A program made the translations under genes and the position numbers. A stretch of 64,000 nt of DNA from Rhizobium acidisoli. Lineage in GTDB: Bacteria > Pseudomonadota > Alphaproteobacteria > Rhizobiales > Rhizobiaceae. Below are positions 34,141 to 42,678 of this stretch, piece by piece. The stretch spans positions 4,505,281 to 4,569,280 of the forward strand of contig NZ_CP034998.1 in assembly GCF_002531755.2 (NCBI RefSeq), in the 5' to 3' direction. The notes beneath the pieces are model-generated. The model saw only the letters and a program-made list of their open reading frames with translations. It was not told where the DNA came from and searched no databases. How positions within the stretch are numbered: the first letter of the stretch is position 1; each line of letters begins with the position of its first letter.

Positions 34141-35043
34141 TCAGCCTTGGAGTGCCCGCGGCCGCAGCCATCTTGGGCTCCAGCCGAGGTTCATGCCGGC
34201 CGCGGCAATGAGGATGATTGCGGCGCCGGCGATCTGCATCGGCTGCAGCGCGTGGCCGAAGGCCAGCCGGTCGACGAGGATTGCCGCGATCGGATAGAGA
34301 AAGGACAGGGCGCCTGTGAGATGCGTCGGCAGCCTCTGGATCGCGCCATAGAGCAGCACATACATCAGCCCGGTATGGACGACGCCGACGGTGATGAGGA
34401 TCGCCCATGTCCCGAGATCCGTGGGCGGATGGGAAAAGTCGGTCATCGGCGCCAGCATCAGCATGCCGGTCGCGACCTGGATCAGCGCGATCAGATGCGG
34501 CGGCGTGCCTTTCAGCCATTTCGCGGCAAGCGCTGCCAGCGCATAGAAGAAGGCCGCGCCCAGCGCCATCAGGATGCCGAGGCCGTAGCCGTCGACCGTA
34601 TTGCCGCTCCCACCCGGTTTTGCCTGAACGATCGCCACCATGCCGGCGAAGGCAAGCATCAGCCAGAACAGCTTGGTGGCGGTGATCTTTTCGCCGAGAA
34701 ACAGCGCGCCGAGCATCAGCAGCATGAAGGGCTGGGTATTGTAGACGGTCGTGGCGATCGAGATCGTCGCATGCGAGTAGGAGGCAAACAGCAGCAGCCA
34801 GTTCAAGACGATGGCGACGCCGCCGAAGACGGCAATGCCGAAGGTGCGCCACGTGAGGATGCCGGGCCGCAGCAACCCGAGTGCGCCGCAGATGACGAGC
34901 AGGGTGAGTGCGCCGAACAGGCAGCGCCAGAAAACCACGCCGCTGACCGGCTGGCCGGAGATGACGACGAACCAGCCGATCGTCCCCGAGATCAGCATCG
35001 CCGCCGTCATCTCCGCCGTGCCTCTTTTGATATCGCCACTCAT
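34141..35043 (-). CDS. EamA/DMT-family transporter
   Basis: A 300-residue protein with ten predicted membrane segments in two EamA repeats (drug/metabolite transporter superfamily), e.g. VVFWRCLFGALTLLVIC and PTHLTGALSFLYPIAAILVDRL. GGAGG lies five bases before the ATG at 35043. It is divergent from an Lrp-type regulator 112 bases away, a common pairing in which the regulator controls export of an amino acid. The substrate is unknown. Confidence 0.9.
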   Translation of the reverse strand: MSGDIKRGTAEMTAAMLISGTIGWFVVISGQPVSGVVFWRCLFGALTLLVICGALGLLRPGILTWRTFGIAVFGGVAIVLNWLLLFASYSHATISIATTVYNTQPFMLLMLGALFLGEKITATKLFWLMLAFAGMVAIVQAKPGGSGNTVDGYGLGILMALGAAFFYALAALAAKWLKGTPPHLIALIQVATGMLMLAPMTDFSHPPTDLGTWAILITVGVVHTGLMYVLLYGAIQRLPTHLTGALSFLYPIAAILVDRLAFGHALQPMQIAGAAIILIAAAGMNLGWSPRWLRPRALQG

Positions 35044-35155
35044 GATCACCTCCGTTTTCTATGACATCAGAATATTGCGGAGGTGCACGATTTTATATAG
35101 TTATAAAAAGGAGTATGATCTAAATCACCTAATCATATGAGGAAAGAAAGAGACT

Positions 35156-35620
35156 ATGCCTAATGATGCGCAATCGCTCGACGAAACCGATCAGGCCATT
35201 CTGGAGGCGCTGGCCGGCAACGCCCGCATCTCGCTGAAGGAGCTGGCGCAGCAGGTGGGGCTTTCCTCGCCAAGTGCGGCCGAGCGCCTGCGGCGGCTGG
35301 AGGAGCGCGGCGTCATCAAGGCCTTCACCATCGATCTCGATCCTGCCGCCGTCGGCTACCCCCTGCAGGCGATCGTCCGTGTGCGGCCGTTGCCGGGACA
35401 GCTGCACATCGTCGAGCGGCTTATCCAGGAGATTCCCGAAATCGTCGAATGCGACAAGGTCACCGGCGAGGATTGTTTCATCGCCCGCCTGGTCATCCGC
35501 TCGATGGCGGAGCTCGACGGTCTCCTCGACAGGGTCGCCGAGCGGGCGGAAACCAACACCGCGATGATCAAAGCCTCGCCCGTCAAACGCCGCCTGCCGC
35601 CGCTGTCACGGAAAAAGTAA
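35156..35620 (+). CDS. Lrp/AsnC-family transcriptional regulator
   Basis: A 154-residue Lrp-type regulator. The N-terminal winged helix reads LDETDQAILEALAGNARISLKELAQQVGLSSPSAAERLRRLEERGVI; the C-terminal RAM domain (VRVRPLPGQLHIVERLIQEIPEIVECDKVTGEDCFIAR) binds an amino acid effector. Divergent orientation suggests control of the adjacent EamA exporter. The intergenic region 35044-35155 is AT-rich and should contain its sites, which I cannot define. Confidence 0.93.
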   Translation: MPNDAQSLDETDQAILEALAGNARISLKELAQQVGLSSPSAAERLRRLEERGVIKAFTIDLDPAAVGYPLQAIVRVRPLPGQLHIVERLIQEIPEIVECDKVTGEDCFIARLVIRSMAELDGLLDRVAERAETNTAMIKASPVKRRLPPLSRKK

Positions 35621-35634
35621 GGCGGCGAACGAGT

Positions 35635-35695
35635 GCATGTCGCCCGGAAGTGTGCAGCGATTCCCAACGACATACATCAAAACAAAGAGCTTTAG
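35635..35695 (+). repeat. Dispersed intergenic repeat, family A, copy 2 (short form)
   Basis: GCATGTCGC, AAGTGTGCAGCG, CCCAACGACAT and AACAAAGAGCTTTAG match the ends of the copy at 42523-42615; the central hairpin part is missing. Its last bases contribute the stop codon of the GNAT gene on the minus strand. Confidence 0.75.
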
Positions 35696-36591
35696 AAATC
35701 CGCCATCGGCGACAGCATCGCCGGAAAGTGCGGGACCTCATCGCCGAGCCCGCGCAGCATCAATACCGTGCCGCTTTCCACCGGCCGCGGAGCGCCCGCC
35801 CAGTCGAGCTTATCGGGACGGAAAAACACCTCGATGGCGGCTGAGGCGATGTCGAGCCCGCCGAGGATGGCTGCAAGCGTCGGGATCTCGGCCGCCACGA
35901 CATCGAGAAGGCTGAAGCGGCCCGCATCATCCATCTTCCAGGCGATCACCGCTTGCAGGTCTTCGATGAAGCTGACGCGGACATCGGGATCGAGTTGCGT
36001 GTTGATGAGAAACATCGCTGCGTCCGCCGCGACCGAGAGCGACGTCGAAACAGGGCTTCGCGCGTTCAGCAGCGATTGCAGCAGGGCAAGATCATCCGCA
36101 TCGGTCGGCGCAAGCAGCCGGGCGGGTCCTGAAAAAATCGAGGGGTCAGGTGCCGCCCCCTGATATCGATGCTGCGGTATCGCGCGGAAACCATAGGGCT
36201 CATAGAGCGACGGCTTGTCGGTATAGAGGATGACGGCTTCAAAACCCTGCCGCTCGCACCAGTCGAGCGCCTTCACCGTCAGATCGCGATAGAGCCCGCG
36301 GCCGCGCCATGGCGGCCGCACCGCACCCGATTGCAGCCCGGCGGCATGGACGATCCGGCCGTTGAGGACGAAAGGCAGCGCAAAGGCCGAGATATTGGCC
36401 GCAAGTCCGCCTTCGGCATCGAACCAGCCGAACGGCATGCTTGTGGGGTCGGGGCCGCCAAGCTGCTGCAACGGGCCGATATCGATGCCGAAAATATCCT
36501 GGAGCAGGCGCACCAAGGCTGCCCAGCCTGCAGGGTCGCCGAAATAATCCTGCCGGAAGGTCAGGCCCGCGCTGTCGGGGCGCTTTGTCAT
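35692..36591 (-). CDS. GNAT-family N-acetyltransferase
   Basis: A 299-residue protein with an N-terminal GNAT domain: acetyl-CoA-binding segment VRPPWRGRGLYRDLTVKALDWCERQG near residues 90-115 and LYTDKPSLYEPYGFRAI. The C-terminal half is an additional domain resembling two-domain Eis-like acetyltransferases. The ATG at 36591 shares one base with the dut stop (TGATG); a GTG one codon upstream is also in frame. The stop lies inside a family A repeat. The substrate is unknown. Confidence 0.88.
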   Translation of the reverse strand: MTKRPDSAGLTFRQDYFGDPAGWAALVRLLQDIFGIDIGPLQQLGGPDPTSMPFGWFDAEGGLAANISAFALPFVLNGRIVHAAGLQSGAVRPPWRGRGLYRDLTVKALDWCERQGFEAVILYTDKPSLYEPYGFRAIPQHRYQGAAPDPSIFSGPARLLAPTDADDLALLQSLLNARSPVSTSLSVAADAAMFLINTQLDPDVRVSFIEDLQAVIAWKMDDAGRFSLLDVVAAEIPTLAAILGGLDIASAAIEVFFRPDKLDWAGAPRPVESGTVLMLRGLGDEVPHFPAMLSPMADF

Positions 36592-37061
36592 CACACGCCG
36601 GTGGAACCGAAGCCGCCGGCGCCGCGCGTCGTCTCGCTTGCGGCAGCACTTTCGGCCACCCGCATCTGGGTCACCGGCGCGATCACCATCTGGGCGATGC
36701 GCATACCGCGCTCGACGGTGAAGGCTTCGTCGCCGAGATTGGCGAGCAGCACCTTCACCTCGCCGCGATAATCGCTGTCGACGGTGCCAGGCGAATTCAG
36801 GCAGGTGATGCCGTGTTTGAAGGCAAGGCCGGAGCGCGGCCGCACCTGGCCCTCGAAACCTTCGGGGATCTCGAAGATGAAGCCGGTCGGCACCAGCGCC
36901 CGTTTGCCGGGCGGAAGCGTCAGCGGCGCTGCCGCGTCGACGGCGGCGCGCAGGTCCATGCCGGCCGCCCCCTTGCTTTCATAGGCGGGCAGGTCGAGGC
37001 CTTCGCCATTGGCCAGGCGGATGAGGTTCAGCGTCGGTCTCAGATCATGATGAATGGTCAT
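36591..37061 (-). CDS. dut: dUTP diphosphatase
   Basis: Hydrolyses dUTP to dUMP, keeping uracil out of DNA and feeding dTMP synthesis. The 156-residue trimeric enzyme shows all five motifs: [44 protein letters not shown] and the C-terminal [10 protein letters not shown] arm. It is coupled to the GNAT gene by a one-base overlap and is divergent from prfC. Confidence 0.97.
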   Translation of the reverse strand: MTIHHDLRPTLNLIRLANGEGLDLPAYESKGAAGMDLRAAVDAAAPLTLPPGKRALVPTGFIFEIPEGFEGQVRPRSGLAFKHGITCLNSPGTVDSDYRGEVKVLLANLGDEAFTVERGMRIAQMVIAPVTQMRVAESAAASETTRGAGGFGSTGV

Positions 37062-37151
37062 AGCCCATTACTTTGCGCAGCGAACGCCGAGGTCAATTGC
37101 AATGCCGGGCTTTAATCGCTAGATACGCGGCAATTCCACAGGATTCACAGT

Positions 37152-38735
37152 ATGGCCGAAAGTCTCGCCGAGGCGGTCTCCCGCCGCCGCACATTCGCTA
37201 TTATCGCTCACCCGGACGCGGGCAAGACGACGCTCACCGAAAAGCTGCTGCTGTTCGGCGGCGCCATTCAGCTTGCCGGCGAAGTCAAGGCGAAGAAGGA
37301 TCGCATGCAGACGCGCTCCGACTGGATGAAGATCGAGCGCGAGCGCGGCATTTCCGTCGTCACCTCGGTGATGACCTTCGAATATAACGACAATGTCTTC
37401 AACATCCTCGACACGCCCGGCCACGAGGATTTCGCCGACGACACCTATCGCACGCTGACGGCCGTCGACGCCGCCGTCATGGTCATCGACGCCGCCAAAG
37501 GCATCGAGCCGCGCACGCTAAAACTTTTCGAAGTCTGCCGCATGCGCGATATCCCGATCATCACCTTCATCAACAAGATGGACCGCGAAAGCCGCGATCC
37601 CTTCGAGATCCTCGACGAGGTGGAGGAGAAGCTGGCACTGGATACGGCGCCGATCACCTGGCCGATCGGCCGCTCCAAAACCTTCTGCGGCTCCTACAAT
37701 ATTGCCGCAAACACGGTGCGCGGCTCGGATACCGAGATCGAGGGAACGCCGGTCAACGGCCCACAGAGCGTTGCCGACCGGCTGCCGGAAAACGAGCGCC
37801 GGGCTTTCGTCGAGGAGACGGAGCTGGCGATCGAGGCCTGCCGCCCCTTCGACCGCGAATCCTTCCTGGAAGGCCATATGACGCCGGTTTTCTTCGGCTC
37901 GGCGCTGCGCAATTTCGGCGTTCGCGACCTGATCAACGCGCTCGGGGAATTCGCGCCGCCGCCGCGCGACCAGGTCGCCGATACCAGGACGGTGCATGCG
38001 ACCGACGACAAGATGACCGCCTTCGTCTTCAAGATCCAGGCCAACATGGACCCCAACCATCGTGACCGCATCGCCTTTGCCCGCATCTGCTCCGGCAAGC
38101 TCGAGCGCGGCATGAAGGCGAGGCTTGCCCGCACCGGCAAGCAGCTCGGCCTGACGGCGCCGCAATTCTTCTTCGCCTCGCAGCGCCAGCTCGCCGACAC
38201 CGCCTATGCCGGCGATGTCGTCGGCATTCCCAACCACGGGACGCTCCGCATCGGCGATACGCTGACCGAAGGCGAAGCCTTGGTCTTCCAGGGTGTGCCG
38301 AACTTCTCGCCCGAGATCCTGCGCCGCGTGCGCCTGGAAGATGCGATGAAGGCGAAGAAGCTGAAGGAAGCGCTGCAGCAGATGGCCGAAGAAGGCGTCG
38401 TCCAGCTGTTTTCGCCGGAGGACGGCTCGCCGGCAATCGTCGGCGTCGTCGGCGCGCTGCAGCTCGACGTCCTGAAGGAGCGGCTGATGGCCGAATACGG
38501 CCTGCCGGTCTCCTTCGAAATGTCGCGTTTCTCCGTCTGCCGCTGGATCTCGGCCGATCAGCCGGCCGATCTGGAAAAATTCCTCACCGTCAAACGCGGC
38601 GATATCGCCCGCGATCTTGACGGCGATCCGGTCTTCCTCGCCCAGGATGGTTTCTCGCTGCGCTACGAGTCCGAACGCCATCCGGCGATCAAGATGGTTG
38701 CCATCAAGGAATATCACGCCGCCAAGGCGGCGTGA
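37152..38735 (+). CDS. prfC: Peptide chain release factor 3
   Basis: Ribosomal GTPase that recycles RF1/RF2 after termination. The 527-residue protein carries G1 AHPDAGKTT, the switch region around RGISVVTSVM, G3 DTPGHEDF and G4 NKMD, and the RF3-specific C-terminal domains with FSVCRWISAD. The ATG at 37152 is well placed. The last codons form a perfect 9-bp stem (38715-38723 with 38726-38734) that reaches into the stop codon and may act as a 3' stem. Confidence 0.97.
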   Translation: MAESLAEAVSRRRTFAIIAHPDAGKTTLTEKLLLFGGAIQLAGEVKAKKDRMQTRSDWMKIERERGISVVTSVMTFEYNDNVFNILDTPGHEDFADDTYRTLTAVDAAVMVIDAAKGIEPRTLKLFEVCRMRDIPIITFINKMDRESRDPFEILDEVEEKLALDTAPITWPIGRSKTFCGSYNIAANTVRGSDTEIEGTPVNGPQSVADRLPENERRAFVEETELAIEACRPFDRESFLEGHMTPVFFGSALRNFGVRDLINALGEFAPPPRDQVADTRTVHATDDKMTAFVFKIQANMDPNHRDRIAFARICSGKLERGMKARLARTGKQLGLTAPQFFFASQRQLADTAYAGDVVGIPNHGTLRIGDTLTEGEALVFQGVPNFSPEILRRVRLEDAMKAKKLKEALQQMAEEGVVQLFSPEDGSPAIVGVVGALQLDVLKERLMAEYGLPVSFEMSRFSVCRWISADQPADLEKFLTVKRGDIARDLDGDPVFLAQDGFSLRYESERHPAIKMVAIKEYHAAKAA

Positions 38736-38758
38736 TAGCCAAAAGCAATTCCGCGACT

Positions 38759-39658
38759 CTAGCCGCCAAGCCGTTCCGCCAGGAAATCGACGACGGCGCG
38801 CACCGCCGGCAGCTGGCCGCGCCGGTGCGGCATCAGGATGGTGGTTTCGATGCTGCCGGCGGTCCATTCCGGCAGCACTCGCACCAGCCGTCCTTCGGCC
38901 AACGCCTTCCGGCAGACCGAAGTCGGCAGGCAGGTAATGCCGAGCCCGGCCACCGCCGCTTCCATCAGTACATAGGGCTCATCCGCGGCCATCACGGACT
39001 GCAACGTGACGAGAGCCTCGTCGCCGCCATCGGAGGTGAGCCGCCACTGGTCTTCCGTCAGGATGGTCATGATCGTGGCATGCTCTGCCAGGTCTTCCGG
39101 CCGGCTTGGTTGCCCATGGGCACGGATGTATTCGGGCGACGCGAGAATGAGGAAGGGATGGCTGGCAAGTTTGCGCTGTACCAACGCAGAATCCGGCAGC
39201 GGCGCGCGGTGGCTGCGTAGCGCGATGTCGAAGCCTTCCTGGACGATGTCGACGAAACGGTCGGTCACATGCACGGACAGCCGAAGCTTCGGATAGCGCG
39301 CCGCCAATGCCGGCAGATGCTCGGTCAGGGTGAACTGCGCTGTCGGCACCGAAGCGGTCAGGCGAACGCTGCCGGCGGGGTCAGCCAGATGCCGCCGCAC
39401 GATGCCCTCCGCCATCTCCGCCTCGATGATCGAGGCCTGGGCGTGCTGAAAGAATTCCCGGCCGAGCTCGGTCAGCGCGAAGCTCCGTGAAGTGCGCTGG
39501 ATCAGCCGTACGCCAAGCCGGCCTTCCAGTTCCGCAACCCGCTTGCTGACCGTCGATTTGGGGATGCCGAGATGTCTTGCCGCCGCCGTGAAACCGCCGC
39601 TGTCGACCGCCTGCACAAAGAGATGCAGGTCGTTGAGGTTGAAAAGCGCCACGATCAT
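38759..39658 (-). CDS. LysR-family regulator, divergent from GST gene
   Basis: A 299-residue LysR-type regulator: N-terminal winged helix LNDLHLFVQAVDSGGFTAAARHLGIPKSTVSKRVAELEGRLGVRLIQRTSR, then a substrate-binding domain with FDIALRSHRAPLPDSALV. It is divergent from a GST gene 107 bases away, so it probably activates that gene. The inducer is unknown. Confidence 0.92.
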   Translation of the reverse strand: MIVALFNLNDLHLFVQAVDSGGFTAAARHLGIPKSTVSKRVAELEGRLGVRLIQRTSRSFALTELGREFFQHAQASIIEAEMAEGIVRRHLADPAGSVRLTASVPTAQFTLTEHLPALAARYPKLRLSVHVTDRFVDIVQEGFDIALRSHRAPLPDSALVQRKLASHPFLILASPEYIRAHGQPSRPEDLAEHATIMTILTEDQWRLTSDGGDEALVTLQSVMAADEPYVLMEAAVAGLGITCLPTSVCRKALAEGRLVRVLPEWTAGSIETTILMPHRRGQLPAVRAVVDFLAERLGG

Positions 39659-39765
39659 CTTCCATTAGCGTAGACATTGGGGTGCATTTATAACCTCTAC
39701 CGGAAGATCGTCCACATCTGCACATTGATCGCGTCCACACGGTTCAATTCTGAAAGGAAAGATTG

Positions 39766-40473
39766 ATGTCACCCATATTGTTTTACGGCGTACCGGAAGG
39801 CTGCTCCTTCGGCTCGATCGTCGCGTTGGAATGGTCCGGCCTGTCTTATCGGCTCTGCCGCGTCGAAATGCCGGAGATGGTTTCCAGCGACGACTACCTC
39901 AGGATCAACCCCGTCGGCGAAACGCCGTCGCTGTTGCTCGAGGATGGCAGGGTCATCAGCGAAAGCATGGCAATCCTCCAACATATCGGCGCCCGCGCGA
40001 TCAGCACCGCTCGCGGTTCTGCGCAGGGTTCGGAGGGTTTCGATCGTCTGAACCAGATGCTCGCCTTTCTCAACACCAGTTTCTTCAAGGCCTTCGGTCC
40101 GCTCTGGTATGCGTTCGAACACCAGCTGGAACCGCAACAGAAGCAGGCGCTGGCTGCCTATGGCATCGCGGCGGTTGAAAAGGCGCATCACACGCTGGAA
40201 CGGCTGCTCGATGGCCGCGAATGGCTTGTCGGCAACGGCCCAAGCCTGGCCGATGCCTATTTCGTCGGGATTGCCCGCTGGAACGATTTTCACAAAGTCG
40301 TCGACCGGCAGCAGTTTCCCAGCCTTCATCGCCTCTATGAGCGCATGCAGCAGCAGCCGGCCGTGCGTTTCGCCCATGCGATCGAGCACCGGCAGGAGGC
40401 CAACAGCAACGGCGGCTTCCTCGGCGAGATCGATCTTGCCGAAGCGCTCGGCCTGTTGAAGCAGGCTGCCTGA
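39766..40473 (+). CDS. Glutathione S-transferase family protein
   Basis: A 235-residue GST. The thioredoxin domain begins MSPILFYGVPEGCSFGSIVALEW with Ser/Cys near the active site, and the glutathione-binding segment reads NPVGETPSLLLEDGRVISESMAIL. The C-terminal helical domain contains GNGPSLADAYFVGIARW. AAAGGAAA lies just before the ATG at 39766; a TTG precedes it in frame. It is probably controlled by the divergent LysR protein. Confidence 0.88.
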   Translation: MSPILFYGVPEGCSFGSIVALEWSGLSYRLCRVEMPEMVSSDDYLRINPVGETPSLLLEDGRVISESMAILQHIGARAISTARGSAQGSEGFDRLNQMLAFLNTSFFKAFGPLWYAFEHQLEPQQKQALAAYGIAAVEKAHHTLERLLDGREWLVGNGPSLADAYFVGIARWNDFHKVVDRQQFPSLHRLYERMQQQPAVRFAHAIEHRQEANSNGGFLGEIDLAEALGLLKQAA

Positions 40474-40547
40474 ACCCAGTGGCCATCGCAGCTTCGGATG
40501 CGGTGGCCGCCACCCGAATAGTCCGCGGCCTAAACGTCCTTGCCGCG

Positions 40548-40949
40548 TCAATCCTCGCGCTGGAACCGTGGCAGCGGCCCGATATTCTCTATTCCCGGCA
40601 AGGCCGAGCGGCACCATATCTGCTTCCTCGGCGTAAGTTCCCGCCGCTGGTCGATGCCGCCAAGGCGGATGCCGATCGCGCCGCCGTCGCCATCGGTTCG
40701 GTAAAGCGGCGATCCGCAATTTGCACAGAAGAACTGCCGGCTGAGGCCGCCGCTGTCGCCATATTTCGTATAGCCGCGCGGCTCGCCTGATGTGAGCGTG
40801 AAGCTTCCCGGCCGCGCCGGTGCGGTGATGCGATAGGCAGAGCCGGTCAGCCGCTGGCAATCGGTGCAATGGCAGATCGAGACCCGCTCCGGCTCGATCT
40901 CCGCCTGATAGCGGATCGCGCCGCAATGGCATCCTCCGGTGATGTGCAT
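40548..40949 (-). CDS. GFA-family (glutathione-dependent formaldehyde-activating-like) zinc protein
   Basis: A 133-residue CENP-V/GFA domain protein. The zinc-binding cysteines are seen in GGCHCGAIRY, CHCTDCQRLTGSAY and FFCANCGSPLY. Most family members have no tested function, and formaldehyde activity was shown only for Gfa itself. The ATG at 40949 follows the stop of the S10 peptidase gene (40960) by 10 bases, so the two are probably co-transcribed. The upstream frame to 41009 lies in the peptidase gene and is not used. Confidence 0.88.
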   Translation of the reverse strand: MHITGGCHCGAIRYQAEIEPERVSICHCTDCQRLTGSAYRITAPARPGSFTLTSGEPRGYTKYGDSGGLSRQFFCANCGSPLYRTDGDGGAIGIRLGGIDQRRELTPRKQIWCRSALPGIENIGPLPRFQRED

Positions 40950-40959
40950 CAGAACGTCC

Positions 40960-42492
40960 TCAATCCGCCGGCGGCGCGGCCGGGTGCGTCGCGTATAAGG
41001 CCTTGGCATCTGCCGTGAAGGCGGCCCGCTGATCGGCCTTGGTATAGAACATATGGCCGCCGCGATAAAGTTTCAGCCCGACGCGGCCGCTGCTAAGCGA
41101 CGGCGGCAGGTGGTCGACCACGTAGCGGCTGACGCCGTAAGGCGTCACCAGATCGCTGTAGCCATGGGCGATCAGCAGATGGAAGGCCGTGTTCGAGGCA
41201 AGCAACTGCCTGATGTCGTCGGTGGCACTGGCCTGGAAACGCGACCCGCCGCCGCGTCCGCTGCCCCATTCCCAGCGCCGGCTGATATCGCTGTCGAGCA
41301 GCGAATAGGTCATCTCGGTTTTGAAGCCGAGTTGGTTGCGGGCATAGTCGGCAAAGGCGCCGCCATAGGCGCGGGTGAAGCCGTCGAGAATGGCGTCGTC
41401 GCCGCGGTCGTAATCCGATTCAGGATAGGCGTCGGGGGCCGCAAAAGAGGCGTCGTAAGGGCTCATCACTTCGCCGCTGCCCCCGTCGGAATGTTTGACG
41501 AAGGAGTTGCCGAGGAAGCCGCGGTTGCGCGTGACGATATCCTCAGGGATGCCTGTCAGCCCGGCGATCCTGCCATAGAAGGCGGCGGCATCGGCACCCG
41601 TCGGCGGCGGGCCGGCCAACGTCGTCAGATAATCGCCGAGCGCGAAGGTTTCCGCTTCGCGCAGCTTCTCTTCGTCGAAGGCGTTGTGCCGGTCGAGTTC
41701 GGCCGCCGCCAGCGACGGCAGCTCCAGTGCTGCGCCGAGCGGGAACTGATCGGCGTTGAACATCAGCTGGCCCTCGAGCAGGGGCGACAGCATCACCGCG
41801 CCGGCGACGATAATGCCCTGGCTTTCCTGCAGCGCCGAGGCGACCTTGGCGGCGCGGAAGCCGCCATAGCTCTCGCCAAGAAGATATTTCGGCGCGTTGG
41901 AGCGGTTGTTGTGCGCGACATAGAGCGCGATCGCTTTGGCGATGCTCTCAGCGTCCGAGTTGACGTTATAGTAGTTCGAGGCGTCGTCGGCCTTCACCGT
42001 CCGGCTCCAGCCGGTGCCGATCGGGTCGATCAGCACGAGATCGGTGAACTCAAGCCAGCTCTGGGGGTTGTCGACGAGCTGCGCATGCGCGCCGTCGCGC
42101 GCCTGAGGCCCGAAATCGAGCACCTTGGGCCCGACCAGCCCGAGATGCAGGAAGGCGGACGCCGCACCCGGGCCGCCGTTGAAGGCGAAGGTCAGGGGCC
42201 GGTCGGGGCTTGCGTCCTTCGCGACATAAGCGGTGTAGAAGATCGCGCCGGTCGGCGCGCCGTCCTGGCCGAAAAGATCGAGCGTGCCGGCGGTCGCGGT
42301 ATAGGCAAGCTTCCGGCCGCCGATCGTCAACTCGTGCTCGGTGACGGAATCGGCCGGCAGCAGCTTCAGCACGCCGTCGCGCGCGCTGCGCTCGACATTT
42401 GCCCCGGCTTGGGCGCTTTCCTCGGCCGGGGAAAGGGCGGGGGCGAGCGACACCGCCAGGGCGGCAAACAGAAACAGAGGTCGTAAACGCAA
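40960..42492 (-). CDS. Secreted serine carboxypeptidase-like peptidase (S10)
   Basis: A 510-residue S10-family alpha/beta hydrolase exported to the periplasm. The nucleophile motif is LLGESYGGFRAAK (GESYGG), the acid Asp is likely in AHGYSDLVTP, and the His is in LYRGGHMFY near the C-terminus. The oxyanion region FNGGPGAAS is intact. The start is probably TTG at 42492, with GGAGGAG just upstream and a clean signal peptide (RLRPLFLFAALAVSLAPALS); the frame extends upstream through repeat A, which is unlikely to be translated. The substrate is unknown. Confidence 0.88.
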   Translation of the reverse strand: MRLRPLFLFAALAVSLAPALSPAEESAQAGANVERSARDGVLKLLPADSVTEHELTIGGRKLAYTATAGTLDLFGQDGAPTGAIFYTAYVAKDASPDRPLTFAFNGGPGAASAFLHLGLVGPKVLDFGPQARDGAHAQLVDNPQSWLEFTDLVLIDPIGTGWSRTVKADDASNYYNVNSDAESIAKAIALYVAHNNRSNAPKYLLGESYGGFRAAKVASALQESQGIIVAGAVMLSPLLEGQLMFNADQFPLGAALELPSLAAAELDRHNAFDEEKLREAETFALGDYLTTLAGPPPTGADAAAFYGRIAGLTGIPEDIVTRNRGFLGNSFVKHSDGGSGEVMSPYDASFAAPDAYPESDYDRGDDAILDGFTRAYGGAFADYARNQLGFKTEMTYSLLDSDISRRWEWGSGRGGGSRFQASATDDIRQLLASNTAFHLLIAHGYSDLVTPYGVSRYVVDHLPPSLSSGRVGLKLYRGGHMFYTKADQRAAFTADAKALYATHPAAPPAD

Positions 42493-42522
42493 GATGTCTC
42501 CTCCGGCGGTGCGGACTGCAGC

Positions 42523-42615
42523 TAAAGCATGTCGCGCAAAAGTGTGCAGCGGTTTTCCCAGGCAAAGCGCGAAGCGCTTTTGCCCCAACGACATGCGTAA
42601 GAACAAAGAGCTTTA
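42523..42615 (+). repeat. Dispersed intergenic repeat, family A, copy 3 (long form)
   Basis: The longest copy, bounded by CTAAAGC at the left and GAGCTTTAG at the right as imperfect terminal inverted repeats. It contains AAAAGTGTGCAGCGG, TTTCCCAGGC, the hairpin AAAGCGCGAAGCGCTTT and AACGACATGCG. It resembles rhizobial intergenic mosaic elements and lies just upstream of the S10 peptidase ribosome site. Confidence 0.75.
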
Positions 42616-42678
42616 GAGATAGCGTAACATCCGCGGCCGGCGACCGGCATCAAGAGATGGTGATGGGCCGGTGAGCGC

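Noticed and set aside
42493..42606. N-terminal extension of the S10 peptidase to 42606
   Set aside because: It would translate repeat A copy 3. A TTG at 42492 with GGAGGAG and a signal peptide is a better start.
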